From Apostichopus japonicus (Eukaryota > Echinodermata > Holothuroidea > Aspidochirotida > Stichopodidae), in the NCBI RefSeq assembly GCF_037975245.1, contig NC_092574.1:1134001-1198000 (forward strand): DNA of 64,000 nucleotides, read 5' to 3'. The notes under the pieces are model-generated. The model made no database searches and was not told the origin of the DNA. It worked only from the letters and a program-made list of their open reading frames with translations. The stretch's first letter is position 1; each line of letters begins with the position of its first letter. Of the stretch, positions 50,718-63,048 are shown one piece after another. A program made the position numbers and the translations under genes.

Positions 50718-50807
50718 AGGACCTTGATAACATGTTTATTCAATACATCCTCTACCCGGGAGTGAATGCTACTAGCGATACCTTCACCTTCTCCGTCACC
50801 GATACTG
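50718..50807 (+). CDS. FREM2: FREM2-type matrix protein, exon 2 (end of CSPG repeat 12 core)
   Basis: This 90-nt internal exon lies between a strong polypyrimidine acceptor (TTTCAACAG, ending at 50717) and donor ACTG|GTAAGC at 50808. Joining the last base of exon 1 (phase 1) to AG here gives Glu, so the split reads F-T-Q|E-D-L-D. It continues to I-Q-Y, an N-A-T glycosylation site and F-S-V-T-D-T. This is exactly the second half of a CSPG repeat, where other copies read F-T-Q...V-x-Y...F-x-V-T-D-G. The exon keeps phase 1 at its own donor, ending in the first base of a likely Gly codon. With exon 1 it gives 1698 complete codons. The Calx-beta repeats, the transmembrane segment and the tail expected for this family are not in the window. 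Confidence 0.92.
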
Positions 50808-51984
50808 GTAAGCTTAACATTATGCAATGAACGAGGGGAAAACATGGTTTCTACTTGAGTAGAAGACATTATGAGTTGTTGCTCCCGAGACTATAAGTAG
50901 CCATGTAACAAGGACGATTAATTATGGGGCTTAATAGGAAACAGATTTGTGGAAGCGATTTCTCATTTTTCCTTCCTCATTGCGGATAGACGATGCTTTG
51001 AATGTACTCAAATGAAGGAAATGGCTCTCTTCCTGCTATCTGTCTTACTTTGACAAAAAAAAAAAGACAAAAAAAAAGGGCTTGTCATAAGAGCAGGTGA
51101 CATAGAACATGCAAAGGTTGTCTTGAAAGATTTCAGATGATATAAAACATTTAATCTTGATTTTAAAAACCGTAGAACTAATTTACACAAGTTTCATGTC
51201 AATACATGTGCCCAGTTGCAAACCCCTTTCTCACTGTGTGAGGAATTTGCATAAGTACCAAAAAACTGATCAGAAAAATGGTGAACTGCTTTGCTGTAAG
51301 TAGTATAATAGTCAACATAACTGGAAGGCATAAATGACTAACTCTTGAATAACTTTGCTCTCAATCTATTGGAAACTAAAAGTCATGACATTTCTCAATC
51401 GAAAAAGTTTGTTTGTCGTGCAAAGCTTAATTACTTTCTAAATTTGCTTCAAGGCTTATTCCCCGTCACTACCCAACATGGTGTTTTCCTGTACTTGGTC
51501 TTGAGGAAGGATGATTACATTAACCAGTCCAATCTTCCCACTGACAAATTTCCTTCATTTAATGAAGTTAAATTCTTTCCAGAGTGGTTGCTAGGTGGCT
51601 CAGCTAACTCAGCCCCCTGGAAGTGTCAGGAGGAGCAAGTGCAAGTGACCTTACTAGGAGACTTTAGTGACAAATATCAGCACTTAAAAACAAAATTGTT
51701 AGGTTTCAACAACTCTGAGGCTGCATAGTAATAATCGGGATTGAGAGATAAAAGGAGGAGTTCCTGGGTAGGAAATATAACGTTCAGGGGTTTCCACATA
51801 TATACTAAAGTATTGTCCATAAATTTGTATTTTCATAATGCCAGATGCTGGTTAATAATAGGGGTCCAATATGATTCATTGCCAAAACACAATTGCCTGT
51901 TTAGAGGATAGGAGTGCTAAGCAATTATTTCTTCTGTTTTTGTGTGAACATAGTCATCATATACTCCATCATTTCTGATTTCTT

Positions 51985-52327
51985 CCTGCACCACCCACAA
52001 ATACATATTATTATTCCTGCACCACCCACAAATACATATTATTCCTGCACCACCCACAGATACATATTATTATTCCTGCACCACCCACAAATACATATTA
52101 TTATTCCTGCACCACCCACAAATACATATTATTATTCCTGCACCACCCACAAATACATATTATTATTCCTGCACCACCCACAGATACATATTATTATTCC
52201 TGCACCACCCACAAATACATATTATTATTCCTGCACCACCCACAAAAACATATTATTATTATTCCTGCACCACCCACAAATACGTATTATTATTCCTGCA
52301 CCACCCACAAATACATATTATTATTGT
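51985..52327. repeat. 31-bp minisatellite, about eleven copies
   Basis: The unit CCTGCACCACCCACAAATAC plus ATATTATTATT is repeated, with copies losing or gaining an ATT triplet. Since 31 is not a multiple of three and the unit lacks stops in any forward frame, the array produces a spurious 171-codon open frame that cycles through all three reading frames. Confidence 0.95.
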
Positions 52328-52959
52328 TACTGGAGGCATCTGTCTGTGAATCCCCAGAGATCAACAAGCAATTGTACTGGTAGAGTCAACTGTGGTAAAG
52401 ATGCTACTTTTATATCAGAGTGCATGTAAATAGGGAAATGACAGACCTGACCAGGTCAATGTGTCTGTCTGTTACATACAGTGAAGTCTGTCTGGTAATA
52501 TGATCTTTGGTTAAACACATGACTCCTGGCAGGAATATTGAGTACCCTGGGGATAAGCAGAGCAAAATCTCATTACACATGACGAATACCACAGTATCAT
52601 TTCATGATTGAAGGATGTGTGGGGGGGGGTTAGGGGGGTAGAGGAGGTCAGACCTAAGCAGAGAAGTTATGCAGAAGATAATCAAAGAGTTTTACAATGA
52701 TGATTGATCATCTGGCCCCCTTTAACAAAACACTATAAACTTGAAGCCAGGGACAAGATAAGACATCCAAGCCCAAATGTCTGGTTTTAAGTGTGAATTA
52801 TGGTTTCCACCAAAGAGTTCCAAGCTTATGGTGACTTTGATGTTCCTTACTTTGAAAAATGACCCAAACATTTTTGCGGTGAAAGGCCAAGTTGTGTGAC
52901 TTAAATGCACTATTGGCTTCAGGAAAGACCTTAGTGTTAATATTCTTGCAAGGGGAGCA

Positions 52960-53014
52960 ACAGAGAGAGAGAGAATGGAGGGGGGGGGAAGAGAAGGGGA
53001 GGGAGAGAGAGAGG
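52960..53014. repeat. GA/G-rich low-complexity tract
   Basis: GAGAGA runs flank a G homopolymer and mixed GGGAGA sequence. It is purine-only over several tens of bases on the plus strand. Confidence 0.85.
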
Positions 53015-56000
53015 GCCGGTGTAAAGAGCATTCCTAAAAGGTTTGCAATAGCTTTGACAAATTGACATGAAATGTTTAAACAGTTAATCAGGAATAAAAA
53101 TTCAGTTTTTCAGTAAAATTCAAGGATCCCAATTCCTTAGCAGATATTAATTTTGAAATTATATGTCCGTCCTATGGGTTGGGCACACTCAGCACAACAC
53201 TCTCAAATGATGCATTAACACTTGAATATTTTCAAGATTCATTCGCCAGTCACCTTTCACCATTCACCGTCAATATGTCAATTTTTAACACTGAACCCTC
53301 CTCCCATTGGTCTGTCAGAAACCCAACAGTTCAATGTCTTCTGTCCTACGCTACCATACACAACAGAACAGTCATTGTGGACTCAAATGTTGCTTTTCCA
53401 AGGCCTCTAGAAGAATCATGAACCTGAAATGAAATGAAATGCAACTATTCAAATTAGGTGCTCCCACACTGGTTGGGCTTTCTTACTCATGATGGTGGTT
53501 TGCATCTGGTTAACTAGCGCCACTGTCCCCGTCGCTAAATACACAGAGAGCCAAATACATGGAGAACAATGTTAGACCAAAAATGTAAACAGTTCACTTA
53601 AATGCAAAAGAAAGCGAAGGAAAACATAACGATACTAGATCTTTATTTTAGTAAAATACAAATCTCTCATCATTCATCAAATTTGTCATGATAAATTTTT
53701 CCAGACACATTCGCAATGAATATATTTTGACATAAGTGTGAACCTGTGTGATTAATATCAGTCATGGTGTCTAATTCATGACATTGTTGATGTTGGATTT
53801 TGACAGCAGCTTCAAGCCTAGCAACATTATGGAGAGGGAGCTCATGAATCACTTGTGAGTTATAATAACCGAGATGTGATTATTTATTTCCCATGAATGA
53901 CTTCACATCAGCACCTACAAAAATGTGTTTGCCACATTTCTGGTTATCCTACGATTATTTAAGAGAATACAAGGTTGGGAGTCTGCTTGCTGGTGCACAT
54001 CACAGGCATATATTTATTATTAGTTTTATTTACAGTACTGCTCACCCTAGAGTTGTCTACAAATACACACAAGTTTACATGAGGTATGTGTTTTCCATTG
54101 TAAACCATTACATAATTTCAGTTCAAGGTTCTGTAACCCAGTCAATGATCTGATGAACAGTCTCTTGTTGAAGAAGCCAGTAGATAATTCAAGGGAGCAA
54201 CCACTCACAAATTTGCAATATTTTCAATTTTGCTGCAAATCTGAAAGCCTGTATTTGTCAATAAGGTCTGCCTTTGAGACAGCTCACAGCTGCTGGTGTT
54301 CCCATTGGTCATTGCTGCTGCACCTTCATGCCTGGAGAAAGAAAAAGAGCTCAGATTTGGGTGGCCTCTTAAAAGCGGTAGAGTGGTTGCCAGCAGGGAA
54401 CCTCTTATTTGAAGTTTGATTATCAGAGGAGCTCAGCATGAGTCTATCATTTCCTTCAAACTGTCACTATTTCCACTTCATTTGTGTCCCAGAATTCTAT
54501 CCAGCTGACTGCTTCATAGTCATTGCTTTATGGACAGTGCCTGACCATTGCTGTCTGTTAGTAAACTCGCCTATCAGAATGGCAATGTTTAAATTTGTCC
54601 AATTGAGTACTGCCCTCACTTTCCATGTTTTGCTCCCTCTTGTTCAGGTCATTGTGTTATGAACTAACTTACCTAAGGTAAACATGTGCAATAACTAATG
54701 TCTTCTAAAGGCTACCCAATTTTTTTTTTTTTGGGGGGGGGGGGATAACTAGAAGTTTACAAATTTTGGCCTTTTGGGGAGCAAACATATCAAACAGACA
54801 ACGAAAATTTGATGTTACTGTACACCCAAATAGCTCAATCCTTAATAGGTAAGATAATGGAACTCATTTATCACCTAAATACTGCACCACAGTACAAGGT
54901 AATTGTCTTCGATTAGCAATTAAATCAACTTATTAGACATTCAAAATTAATACCCTCTATCAATTAAATCAATTAAGTACCTGTAGCTGATAGGTAATTA
55001 CTCTAATTAATAAATAAATGAAAGAATAATAAATATCCTCCAATGGCAACTGCAAGAATACAAAATCTCATGCTCTTCCTCCCTCGCACCAAAAGCTGAA
55101 ACTGTTTGCAGAGATTTTGCTATCTTAATGTATATTGTGGCATCTTGCTATGCTGAATGCATACCAAAGACGAGCTGATTATTATCTGCTTACTTTAAAG
55201 ATTGACGGAGCATCTTCTGAAATCCTAGAGTTTTTGCAAATTGTGAGGCAGCGATACCAGTGGTAATTACTTGTTTTGCACCGCCCTTCCTTGCAATATC
55301 CACAATACCATTGCCTTCTGACCAATTCTTCCGTATTTTTGTAAGAGCAGTTGCCCCTAGGTTATAAAGTTCACCCACTCAATACTTTTAGTTGTGTAAA
55401 ATGATGAATATTGCCCTTTCACAAAGTATCAGCAAACTGTTGTCAAAATAGTGAGATTTTAGGAAGTCAATAGCTCATTCATCAGGTTGCCAATAAAATG
55501 GCTATATCCTTCAATAAATAAAGGTGGATATACTTTACATTAAATATTCTGATTCTGGGATGTACTCTGGGTAGACTAAAATAAGTGGGGCTGAGGGTTC
55601 ACAGGTTATCTAGACTCAGTGACCCATGATACAACTGCCAGGCTACTGAGCCTTTGGGAAGGGTTTTGGTAAAAGGGATTGGAATGTTTTGAACAAAGGA
55701 CCATTTGTTTTTAGTGTACCTCCCCTTTAGCCAAAGACTGGTTATAATTCCTTGTTTAATGGAGGAAGATTACTGGATGGTCTCACTATTCTGTACAGAA
55801 TGATCTAAGTTTATTAATGCTCGGGATTTGCCTGTTCCTGATATGCTTCCTGTGTTGGTGTTAACTTGTGAAAAATGTGAAACACACTTTGGTGGGGTAT
55901 TACACTAGTATTGGCGGTGAAAGGAACAGCTTCAGATTTAACACTTTTGAGTGTGGTTAATAATCCTGGCTTAGAAACTTTCTACATATCGCTGGCCATG

Positions 56001-58066
56001 TGTCTTGGTTAAGTGTGCATATTTGTCACCTTCACTGGGTTGAAAATCCTCTCTGGAATTTCTTATCAACTGAATCATTTAAGTTTTGAGTTGAGTTAGT
56101 GAGTTGAGTTATTTTAATTTGCTGGCCAATTCTTACAGAAGTTACTGAGTGCGTTATAGCTGAAACAACACTTTGGGGATAAATAGACTTTATTTCTGTT
56201 TTTATAGTAATAATCAAGTTAAGACTCCTGAAACACTTGCTTGGTTTCATCATTATTAAACGAAATTATATTATTATAACCTATGTCAGATGCCTTACTT
56301 AATCTGACATTGGGGCAAGATTGGTCATTCATTATACACAGATTGAGATGTTTATGTAGATTGAGTACAGAGGTTGTTGTACCCTCTGGCGCACTGCTGT
56401 TTGGCTAAGGTCTGAGTTCCATTAGTTACGAGTTCAGAATGAAGATTGCCTATCCTCTGTGGCGTAGGCCTTAATTCCTCATGGGGAGGGAGCCGCACAG
56501 GCCTAGCTTTGTTTCCAGCGCCCCCCTGTGGATCAAGGATGATGATAGCTGGTGTAGGTCAGATAGGGGTATATTGGAAACAACTTTAATCTGAGAGGGA
56601 AATGGAATAATATTAACAAAAGTGTCTGTCCAAACACAAAAAAGGAGCCATTGTAAACCACTGTATCCCTCTTTTGGTGGCCAATGGGATTTGGCAAAGC
56701 TCCTAGTGATTTCCCCAATTTTCAGCTAATCCAATTTTGGTATCTGAAATTTGATTTATTGGTGAGTAGCTTAACCTATAGGTCCTTGATTCTCTTTGCT
56801 GACAGGAGTTATGCATTGGCCTTTAAAATTAGAAAAATGTTCCTGACATTGACAGATCTATAGAGTTAGATATAGATACTCCCTGCTATCATAAATCTAA
56901 TGTAGATGTTTGGAAGGAAGGGTGACATAGTATACTTAAAGGTTACAAGTTTAGTGGGTATCTGGTGCATTCATGTGGTTTTCTGGACTTGGGTAGAACA
57001 CACTGCTCATAATTGAAGATAGATTTGGTGATAAGAGCCTATAACACCTGACAAAAAAGGTCAATTTTTAAGGATAAATTAGCACATAGAGTTGTAGAGA
57101 TGATGTCCAACATTTGGACAAATTATTAGGTCCAATCCTTAATGAACATTAAGTTGATTTTCAGGGGGTGTAGCATATATATAACAAGATAAAGATGAAA
57201 CAGTAAACAAAAATGTGGCTTGGTCGCGTAAACGGAGACAACAGTTGGAATCAGCCCAAATATAATGTAGAATAAAAAAAAAAAAAAAGTGAAAGTGACG
57301 TTTGCCTTCCTAAGTAGGAAATGTAATCTGAAGGTTTAAAACTATTGGTTTAATGACTTGAAAGTACATAATTGTATGACCCAGTCTATATTTCATAACT
57401 TGTAGTTTGCAAATGATCCTTGGAGTATGTTAGACACAGGAAAGGTATAATAATCTCCAAATGTTTCATTGGGGGGGGGGGGATAGAGGGGGGGGATTAT
57501 GGAGGGTATACAACTGTGTGTTGTAGAAAACTTGTTTTGCTGCATTCGAATATATCAAGTTAAAAAAAAAACTTATTCAATTAAGTATCTTCATTGATGT
57601 TAGGAGTAGGTAATGTCACTGCAAAAATAAGATTAACGTCTTGGTAGCAATTGTGCCATTCCAAAGCAGTGTCTGATATCGGACTGGCTTGAATATGATC
57701 TGTTATTGCAGCCTCAAACTACAATGCCAGCTTAGAATTCAATGATGCTAGTCATTTTCTTCCATTTATGTTTAGTCTAAATATGAAATTGTTTGCTCCA
57801 AATTTCAGATTTAAAACTTTATTCAACATAGTAGCACATTGAACCTTTCATTGGCTTTTAGCCAGTTATGTCAGGTGAAGCGACATAGATCTAGTATGTA
57901 CCACTGAGAGAAACTCATAGGAAAACATTTGCTACTAGTTTTAAATCATTCATCAAGAATTTTGACTTTTGGAATGATATCGAAAACCTTTGAAAGTTTG
58001 TCTGTTTTCTCAAAAGAAAAGAACTATAAATTAGTAAACATTTATGTAATGGTTTTAATGAAATTG

Positions 58067-58148
58067 TGTTTTATCATCACTTCTTCCTGGCACTGGGTTT
58101 GACTTCATGTTTTATCATCACTTCTTCCTGGCACTGGGTCTGACTTCA
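58067..58148. repeat. 41-bp tandem duplication, two copies
   Basis: TGTTTTATCATCACTTCTTC begins at 58067 and again at 58108, with one visible substitution (GGGTTTG/GGGTCTG). It is a small intronic duplication. Confidence 0.9.
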
Positions 58149-59944
58149 AGGTAGAATGTTTAACTCGATCATGCTAGAGTGACAACTGGCCCCCAGCCAA
58201 CTGTGACATGGGGGGGGGGGCGGTTGGGGGTAGGACAAGCCTGTTTGAGATGCACTATCCACAGCTCCATCAGCAGTAGCGGGTAGGGTCTCTTCATAGG
58301 ACTTCCCGCATGATAAATCTATACACACTTGGACAGATTCATACTTTTCAGTCTAGCTGGGAAGGTATTAACTTCATTCCTTATGCTTACCTGAAACAAT
58401 CTTGAGCATGCCTCTTTACCACTGTTTGCATACTTGTACAAACAAATGTGACCCTCCATGAATGGAACAGGGATAGATATAGCCTTCAGTATCATGTCAG
58501 ATAGTGCTAAAAATATATCATTTCTTGCTAAAAGATCACTTCTAACAAGGTTGAAACTTTGAGGGATAAGTTATTAGTATCATTGGCCCTTACTTAGAAA
58601 GGAACTCTGAAAATGAAGATGAGTGATGATATGGATGTGAATGAACTTTCGATCTTGGTAGGGAGCTTGGGGATAGTTTGTGGTTAACCTTTTTCCTCCC
58701 TGAGGTTTATGTTATATTACCCTTTAACCTTATATTACCCAAACACTGACAACGAAACAAAATATTCAAAGTACAAGTTGAAGCAGTTATTGAGTGCTTT
58801 TTCACTGCACCTATGTATACTAATCAGGATTAAAATATCAGAGTATTATCCTATAGTTTGTATAAGAGGAGATGACGAGGATGATTACAGTGAAAAGTTG
58901 CAATGCTCAATAATATCCAAGCAATAATAGTTTTACAAACACAACAGCATTACCATTAAACTGTAAACAGGCTGTGTGACTGACATGAATTGATCCTTTC
59001 TTATAGTCCCACTTCCATCTTAGAAAATGCTTGTCTTGAATGCCACCATGTTTTACCTCATACTACGTAGATACAATATTATGATATTCTCACACACATA
59101 TATAGGACATTGACCTTGTGGAATTTGCGCCAATTCTTCTGCTATAGTTTCACGCTGTTTCCGTGCCTAAAGCATCAAACATTGTGCTTTTTAGTTTCAT
59201 TCAGAAGAATTTTACATTATTCAAAAGAATTCAAAAGAATTTTACATTAATACAGAATGGGAAGTCACGTTACTTTTTGTAATGTTGAAGAGAACCTAAA
59301 CCACACAGACAGATAGCACTAAAATACATACACAAGAGTAAGGAGTGTATGAACATGACTCATAGCAACATAATTATGTACCCTGTGGATACCTCACTAA
59401 AATATAAATATAATTACATGAAGTAGGAATTACAGACATCATTGTTTGAAGGGGTGGGTCTGTTACTTCCTAGACAAAACCAAGATCCCACAGGATTGCA
59501 ATAACTTTGTGCAGCATATGGTTGTTATGGTACAGTGTTTCACTGTGGTTGTCTGAGACTTTCAGGCGCAATTTCCTTCTGTGATTGGGATCACAATGAC
59601 ATTAATTATCGACTTCAGGAGGATGACAGCAGGAAAAGTTCCTCTTTGATAAATTCAAATTAATTCAACAGTGAAAATTGCCTAATTAAATAGTGATTAT
59701 ATGACTAAGAAACTTTAATGTTGTCGGATGTCAATAAACATATCTAGTAGGTAGGGTCCTTTATTTCATTTCCAGGAATGGCCTGAGATACAGCCAGTTC
59801 ACATACCAGTTAACATAACAGATTCAATGTCTAGCTACTATCGGGAGTAGACTTTCAGGATATGACTCAAAACCATGATTTTGTCTATTGGCTCATTAAA
59901 TCTAGGTTGATTATTGTCATAACTGATTATCAAGGAACAGAGGA

Positions 59945-60058
59945 AAAACTAATAAATAATAAGAGATAAACTTGTGTGTGTGTGGGGGGGGAGTTATAAT
60001 AATAAGAGATAAACTTGTGTGTGGGGGGGACTTATAATAATAACTTGTGGGGGGGGGT
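59945..60058. repeat. Imperfect tandem repeat with G-run ends, three copies
   Basis: The unit of AATAATAAGAGATAAACTTG followed by a GT/G run is present three times, at about 59957, 59999 and 60033. The last copy is shortened. Confidence 0.85.
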
Positions 60059-61834
60059 TTGGCAATTACTCTCATCAATTATATCAGTAGAACCTGATGA
60101 CATGTTATATCCTTGGTCTGTCAAGAAGCAAAAGGCTGTAAAAACTATTGCTCCATAGTGATAGAAATTTGCCCTCAGCTTGGATTAAAGGGATGTCATA
60201 TGAATAATATACTTTCCATAACACAACTAGCTGTGTGGTTCTCACTCATCACATCTCCAGAGGAAAGGAAGAAACAAGATGGATTGAGCCAGAGAGGCAG
60301 GAGGAAATAACTCCACTAGAGAATGCGGCCAACTTGTCTTATTAATTTAACAAAGAGTAACGAGATATAATGTCATCAGTCTGAGTCTGTTGGTGGATTG
60401 ATATTCATGATGGTAGTTTCATTAAATGATTTTAACACACTTTAATTTCCCTTAAATCTTCAAATCCATAAACCATATCATTTCTTCAGATACCACAACA
60501 TCAATTGCAACAAACGTTTTCTGTAATTGCTGCTATGTAACTGATCAATTTTCTCGTCACTTGTCAAATTATTATATTAATATTTTAATACATTTGGTGA
60601 TCCAGGTGGTTCTCGGCAGGAAGGGTCTTAGAACTTTTGAGACTGTGTGAGTCTCCTTTAAATTATGTCTTCACCTGAAACTACAACAGAAGGAAAGCAT
60701 ATTTCCATTTCATTTGCTCTCAAGGGAAAATGTGTGACCAATAATTCCAGATTGAAGGAATGTAAAAGTGACCTATAACAATGATCTGTCTAAACCAGTG
60801 TCACTAATCCTCTTGAATATCACTTTTTGTTACCTATTTGACTAGTTTGATGAAAGCAGTGGTGGTTTTATTCTTCATCTCACTGTACATCTCTCATTGG
60901 GAGTTACAGATGATTGCCTTTAAGGTCATATATGAAGACAGGAAGTTAACCTGACAGCAGACATATGTTTTACTTGCCCTTCTGCATCCCCCCCATTCCC
61001 TTGGCTGGACATTTAACTGAGGACAGCAAATTTCTTTCAGCTTGTTGTTAGAGAGAAAGGGCGTTGTTTGGGTCTGTTTATGTGAAAAGGATTTTCAGCT
61101 TTTACATTTTGAGGTTACTGGGGTCAGGAAAGCTTCATGAATATGAGTGATTGTTCTGTCAACTTTCATGCCTGCCATTCAGGGTTTGACTTTAAAAGAA
61201 ACCTTACTAACTGAGCGATTTGTGTGTAGAGTTAAGTTTTGTTGTTAGCTCTGAGGTATTATTTTACCATATATATCTGGCTAGTAATATTTATTGTGAG
61301 TGAGTGAAACAGTAAAATGTCCCCATGTCTTCTTCATCTTCACTAAGCCTGAAGCAGCTTCCTGCATCTGAACTGACCCATTTCACTGTTTAATAATAGT
61401 CTGGTTTAAGTGGAGAGGGGTAATGTGCACAAGGTATGATACTTGGTCTATGCAGTAGGAATATTATCCCTCTGAAAGCCATACTGTAGTATTATAGTAT
61501 ATAAACATGATTCTTCTGCAGTGATGAACCCTACGAGCTTCTAGTTTCTAAGCATCTGTATATATATATACCACAGAGGTCATTCAGGGAATACTGTACT
61601 GTTCAATTTTGATATGGCAGTTTTTGAGGCTCTGAAGTTTTGTTTCTTATAAAATGCTAAAGGTTCTTGTGTAAAAATATCTGCTATACACATTGTTGTA
61701 CTTGTATTGCAAATTGACCATTTGGCATTGCATTTTGGGATGCAAAAGTAGATTAATTATTTGTAGAACCAGATAAACGAACAAAATAAAACGAAACAGT
61801 TGATGAAAGTCATATTAATGTATATTCAAACGTT

Positions 61835-61863
61835 TTCGAAGATTTCACATCTTCCTCGTCAGG
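61835..61863 (-). other. Hammerhead-like hairpin in the left arm
   Basis: Minus-strand mirror of 63020-63048: a CTGACGA segment, a six-base-pair stem GAAGAT/ATCTTC, then GAAA. Confidence 0.35.
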
Positions 61864-61942
61864 AAATAGATAATAAAATAATCTCTTATGTATAGTGCAT
61901 GCGAAAGTTGATGACTATGTATGCTCAAAGATATAGGAGGTT

Positions 61943-62681
61943 CTAAAATAAGTTGAGAATAAATGACGATCCATGTTGAAATAGTTGATTGTTTAAAACG
62001 GGTTTAAGTTTCTTGATGTACAGTGCCTCCTTAATTTTAATTTCAAAGTCTGTATAGCCGCTGTCTATGACACTAAAGTTGGTGATGTTAGCTGATCGGC
62101 AGTCTATACAGTGAGTGATATGCTCATAGATTGCAGATTTGTCAGATAAGTGCTCCTTGACCCTTGTAGCCAGATGTCTTTTAGTCTTACCGATGTAAGA
62201 TTGGTTCTTATCACAGGAACCTTCAAATGAATAGATGACATTGGCTTTAAGGGCCATGGGGGTCTTATCTTTCAAGGAAAAGTAATTACTGACTTTAAAC
62301 GTTTTGAAAACTATAATACACTTCTTGTTAACGCCTCTAAAATGTTTAGTTAAGGATCTCTTGAAATTTAGTGAAGGGTGACCTATGAATGGAATGGTAA
62401 TCATGTACTTACTGTCATCATCCTTATCCTGATTATCCACTTCAGAACTAAGTTTCTTATTGAGGAATTTGTATACACACTCTTCCAAAATCCTGCTGGG
62501 ATAACCATTATGGTATAAAATCTCTTTTAATTTGGAGACCTCTGTATGGAATAAGGACCAATTGCTGCACACAACAAATGCCCTATTAAGGAAACAATTA
62601 ATTAAGCCGATCTTCCAAACCCATGGACAAATGGCATGGAAATTGAGAATTACATTTGTATTAGTTGGCTTACGATAGACC
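61943..62681 (-). pseudogene. Penelope-like element, 3' part of polymerase ORF (RT thumb + GIY-YIG endonuclease)
   Basis: 245 element-derived codons, open to a natural-looking stop. Residues are numbered from the junction-derived Met at 62683. Residues 2-75 carry V-Y-R-K-P-T-N-T and N-G-Y-P, typical of the reverse transcriptase thumb region of Penelope-like elements. Residues 97-142 are the linker, with a P-F-I-G start and a K-D-K end. Residues 148-235 are a GIY-YIG nuclease: V-I-Y at 149-151, Y-I-G at 163-165, Arg174 and the probable catalytic Glu219. The catalytic RT fingers and palm are missing, because the copy is 5'-truncated at the inversion junction. It cannot encode a functional polymerase, although the remaining frame is intact. 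Confidence 0.88.
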
Positions 62682-62940
62682 ATCTTACATCGGTAAGACT
62701 AAAAGACATCTGGCTACAAGGGTCAAGGAGCACTTATCTGACAAATCTGCAATCTATGAGCATATCACTCACTGTATAGACTGCCGATCAGCTAACATCA
62801 CCAACTTTAGTGTCATAGACAGCGGCTATACAGACTTTGAAATTAAAATTAAGGAGGCACTGTACATCAAGAAACTTAAACCCGTTTTAAACAATCAACT
62901 ATTTCAACATGGATCGTCATTTATTCTCAACTTATTTTAG
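62682..62940 (+). pseudogene. Penelope-like element, inverted second copy: GIY-YIG endonuclease C-terminus
   Basis: From the Ser-Tyr-Ile-Gly-Lys-Thr segment onward the predicted protein is identical, residue for residue, to the C-terminal 85 residues of the minus-strand copy, including the conserved Arg and the Glu of K-E-A. The GIY half and everything upstream are lost. The few leading residues, with the apparent ATG at 62665, are created by the inversion junction and belong to the other copy read backwards. It is not an independent gene. Confidence 0.9.
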
Positions 62941-63019
62941 AACCTCCTATATCTTTGAGCATACATAGTCATCAACTTTCGCATGCACTATACATAAGAG
63001 ATTATTTTATTATCTATTT

Positions 63020-63048
63020 CCTGACGAGGAAGATGTGAAATCTTCGAA
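63020..63048 (+). other. Hammerhead-like hairpin in the right arm
   Basis: CTGACGA (63021-63027) is followed by a stem of GAAGAT (63029-63034) with ATCTTC (63040-63045) and then GAA. This recalls the C-U-G-A-N-G-A / stem II / G-A-A core of hammerhead ribozymes, which are documented in Penelope-like elements. One base (G63028) is unpaired, and I see no convincing stem III with a cleavage triplet, so activity is doubtful. Confidence 0.35.

Noticed and set aside
51914-52429. 171-codon open frame as a repetitive protein
   Set aside because: It is produced by a 31-bp minisatellite lacking stops in all forward frames.
55190-55378. 62-codon minus-strand frame with protein-like composition
   Set aside because: The composition is plausible, but there is no recognisable domain, no clear splice sites and no context. 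I would need a protein search to revive it.
62665-62940. Independent small GIY-YIG gene on the plus strand
   Set aside because: It is the truncated inverted second end of the Penelope-like element; its apparent start lies in the other copy, read backwards.
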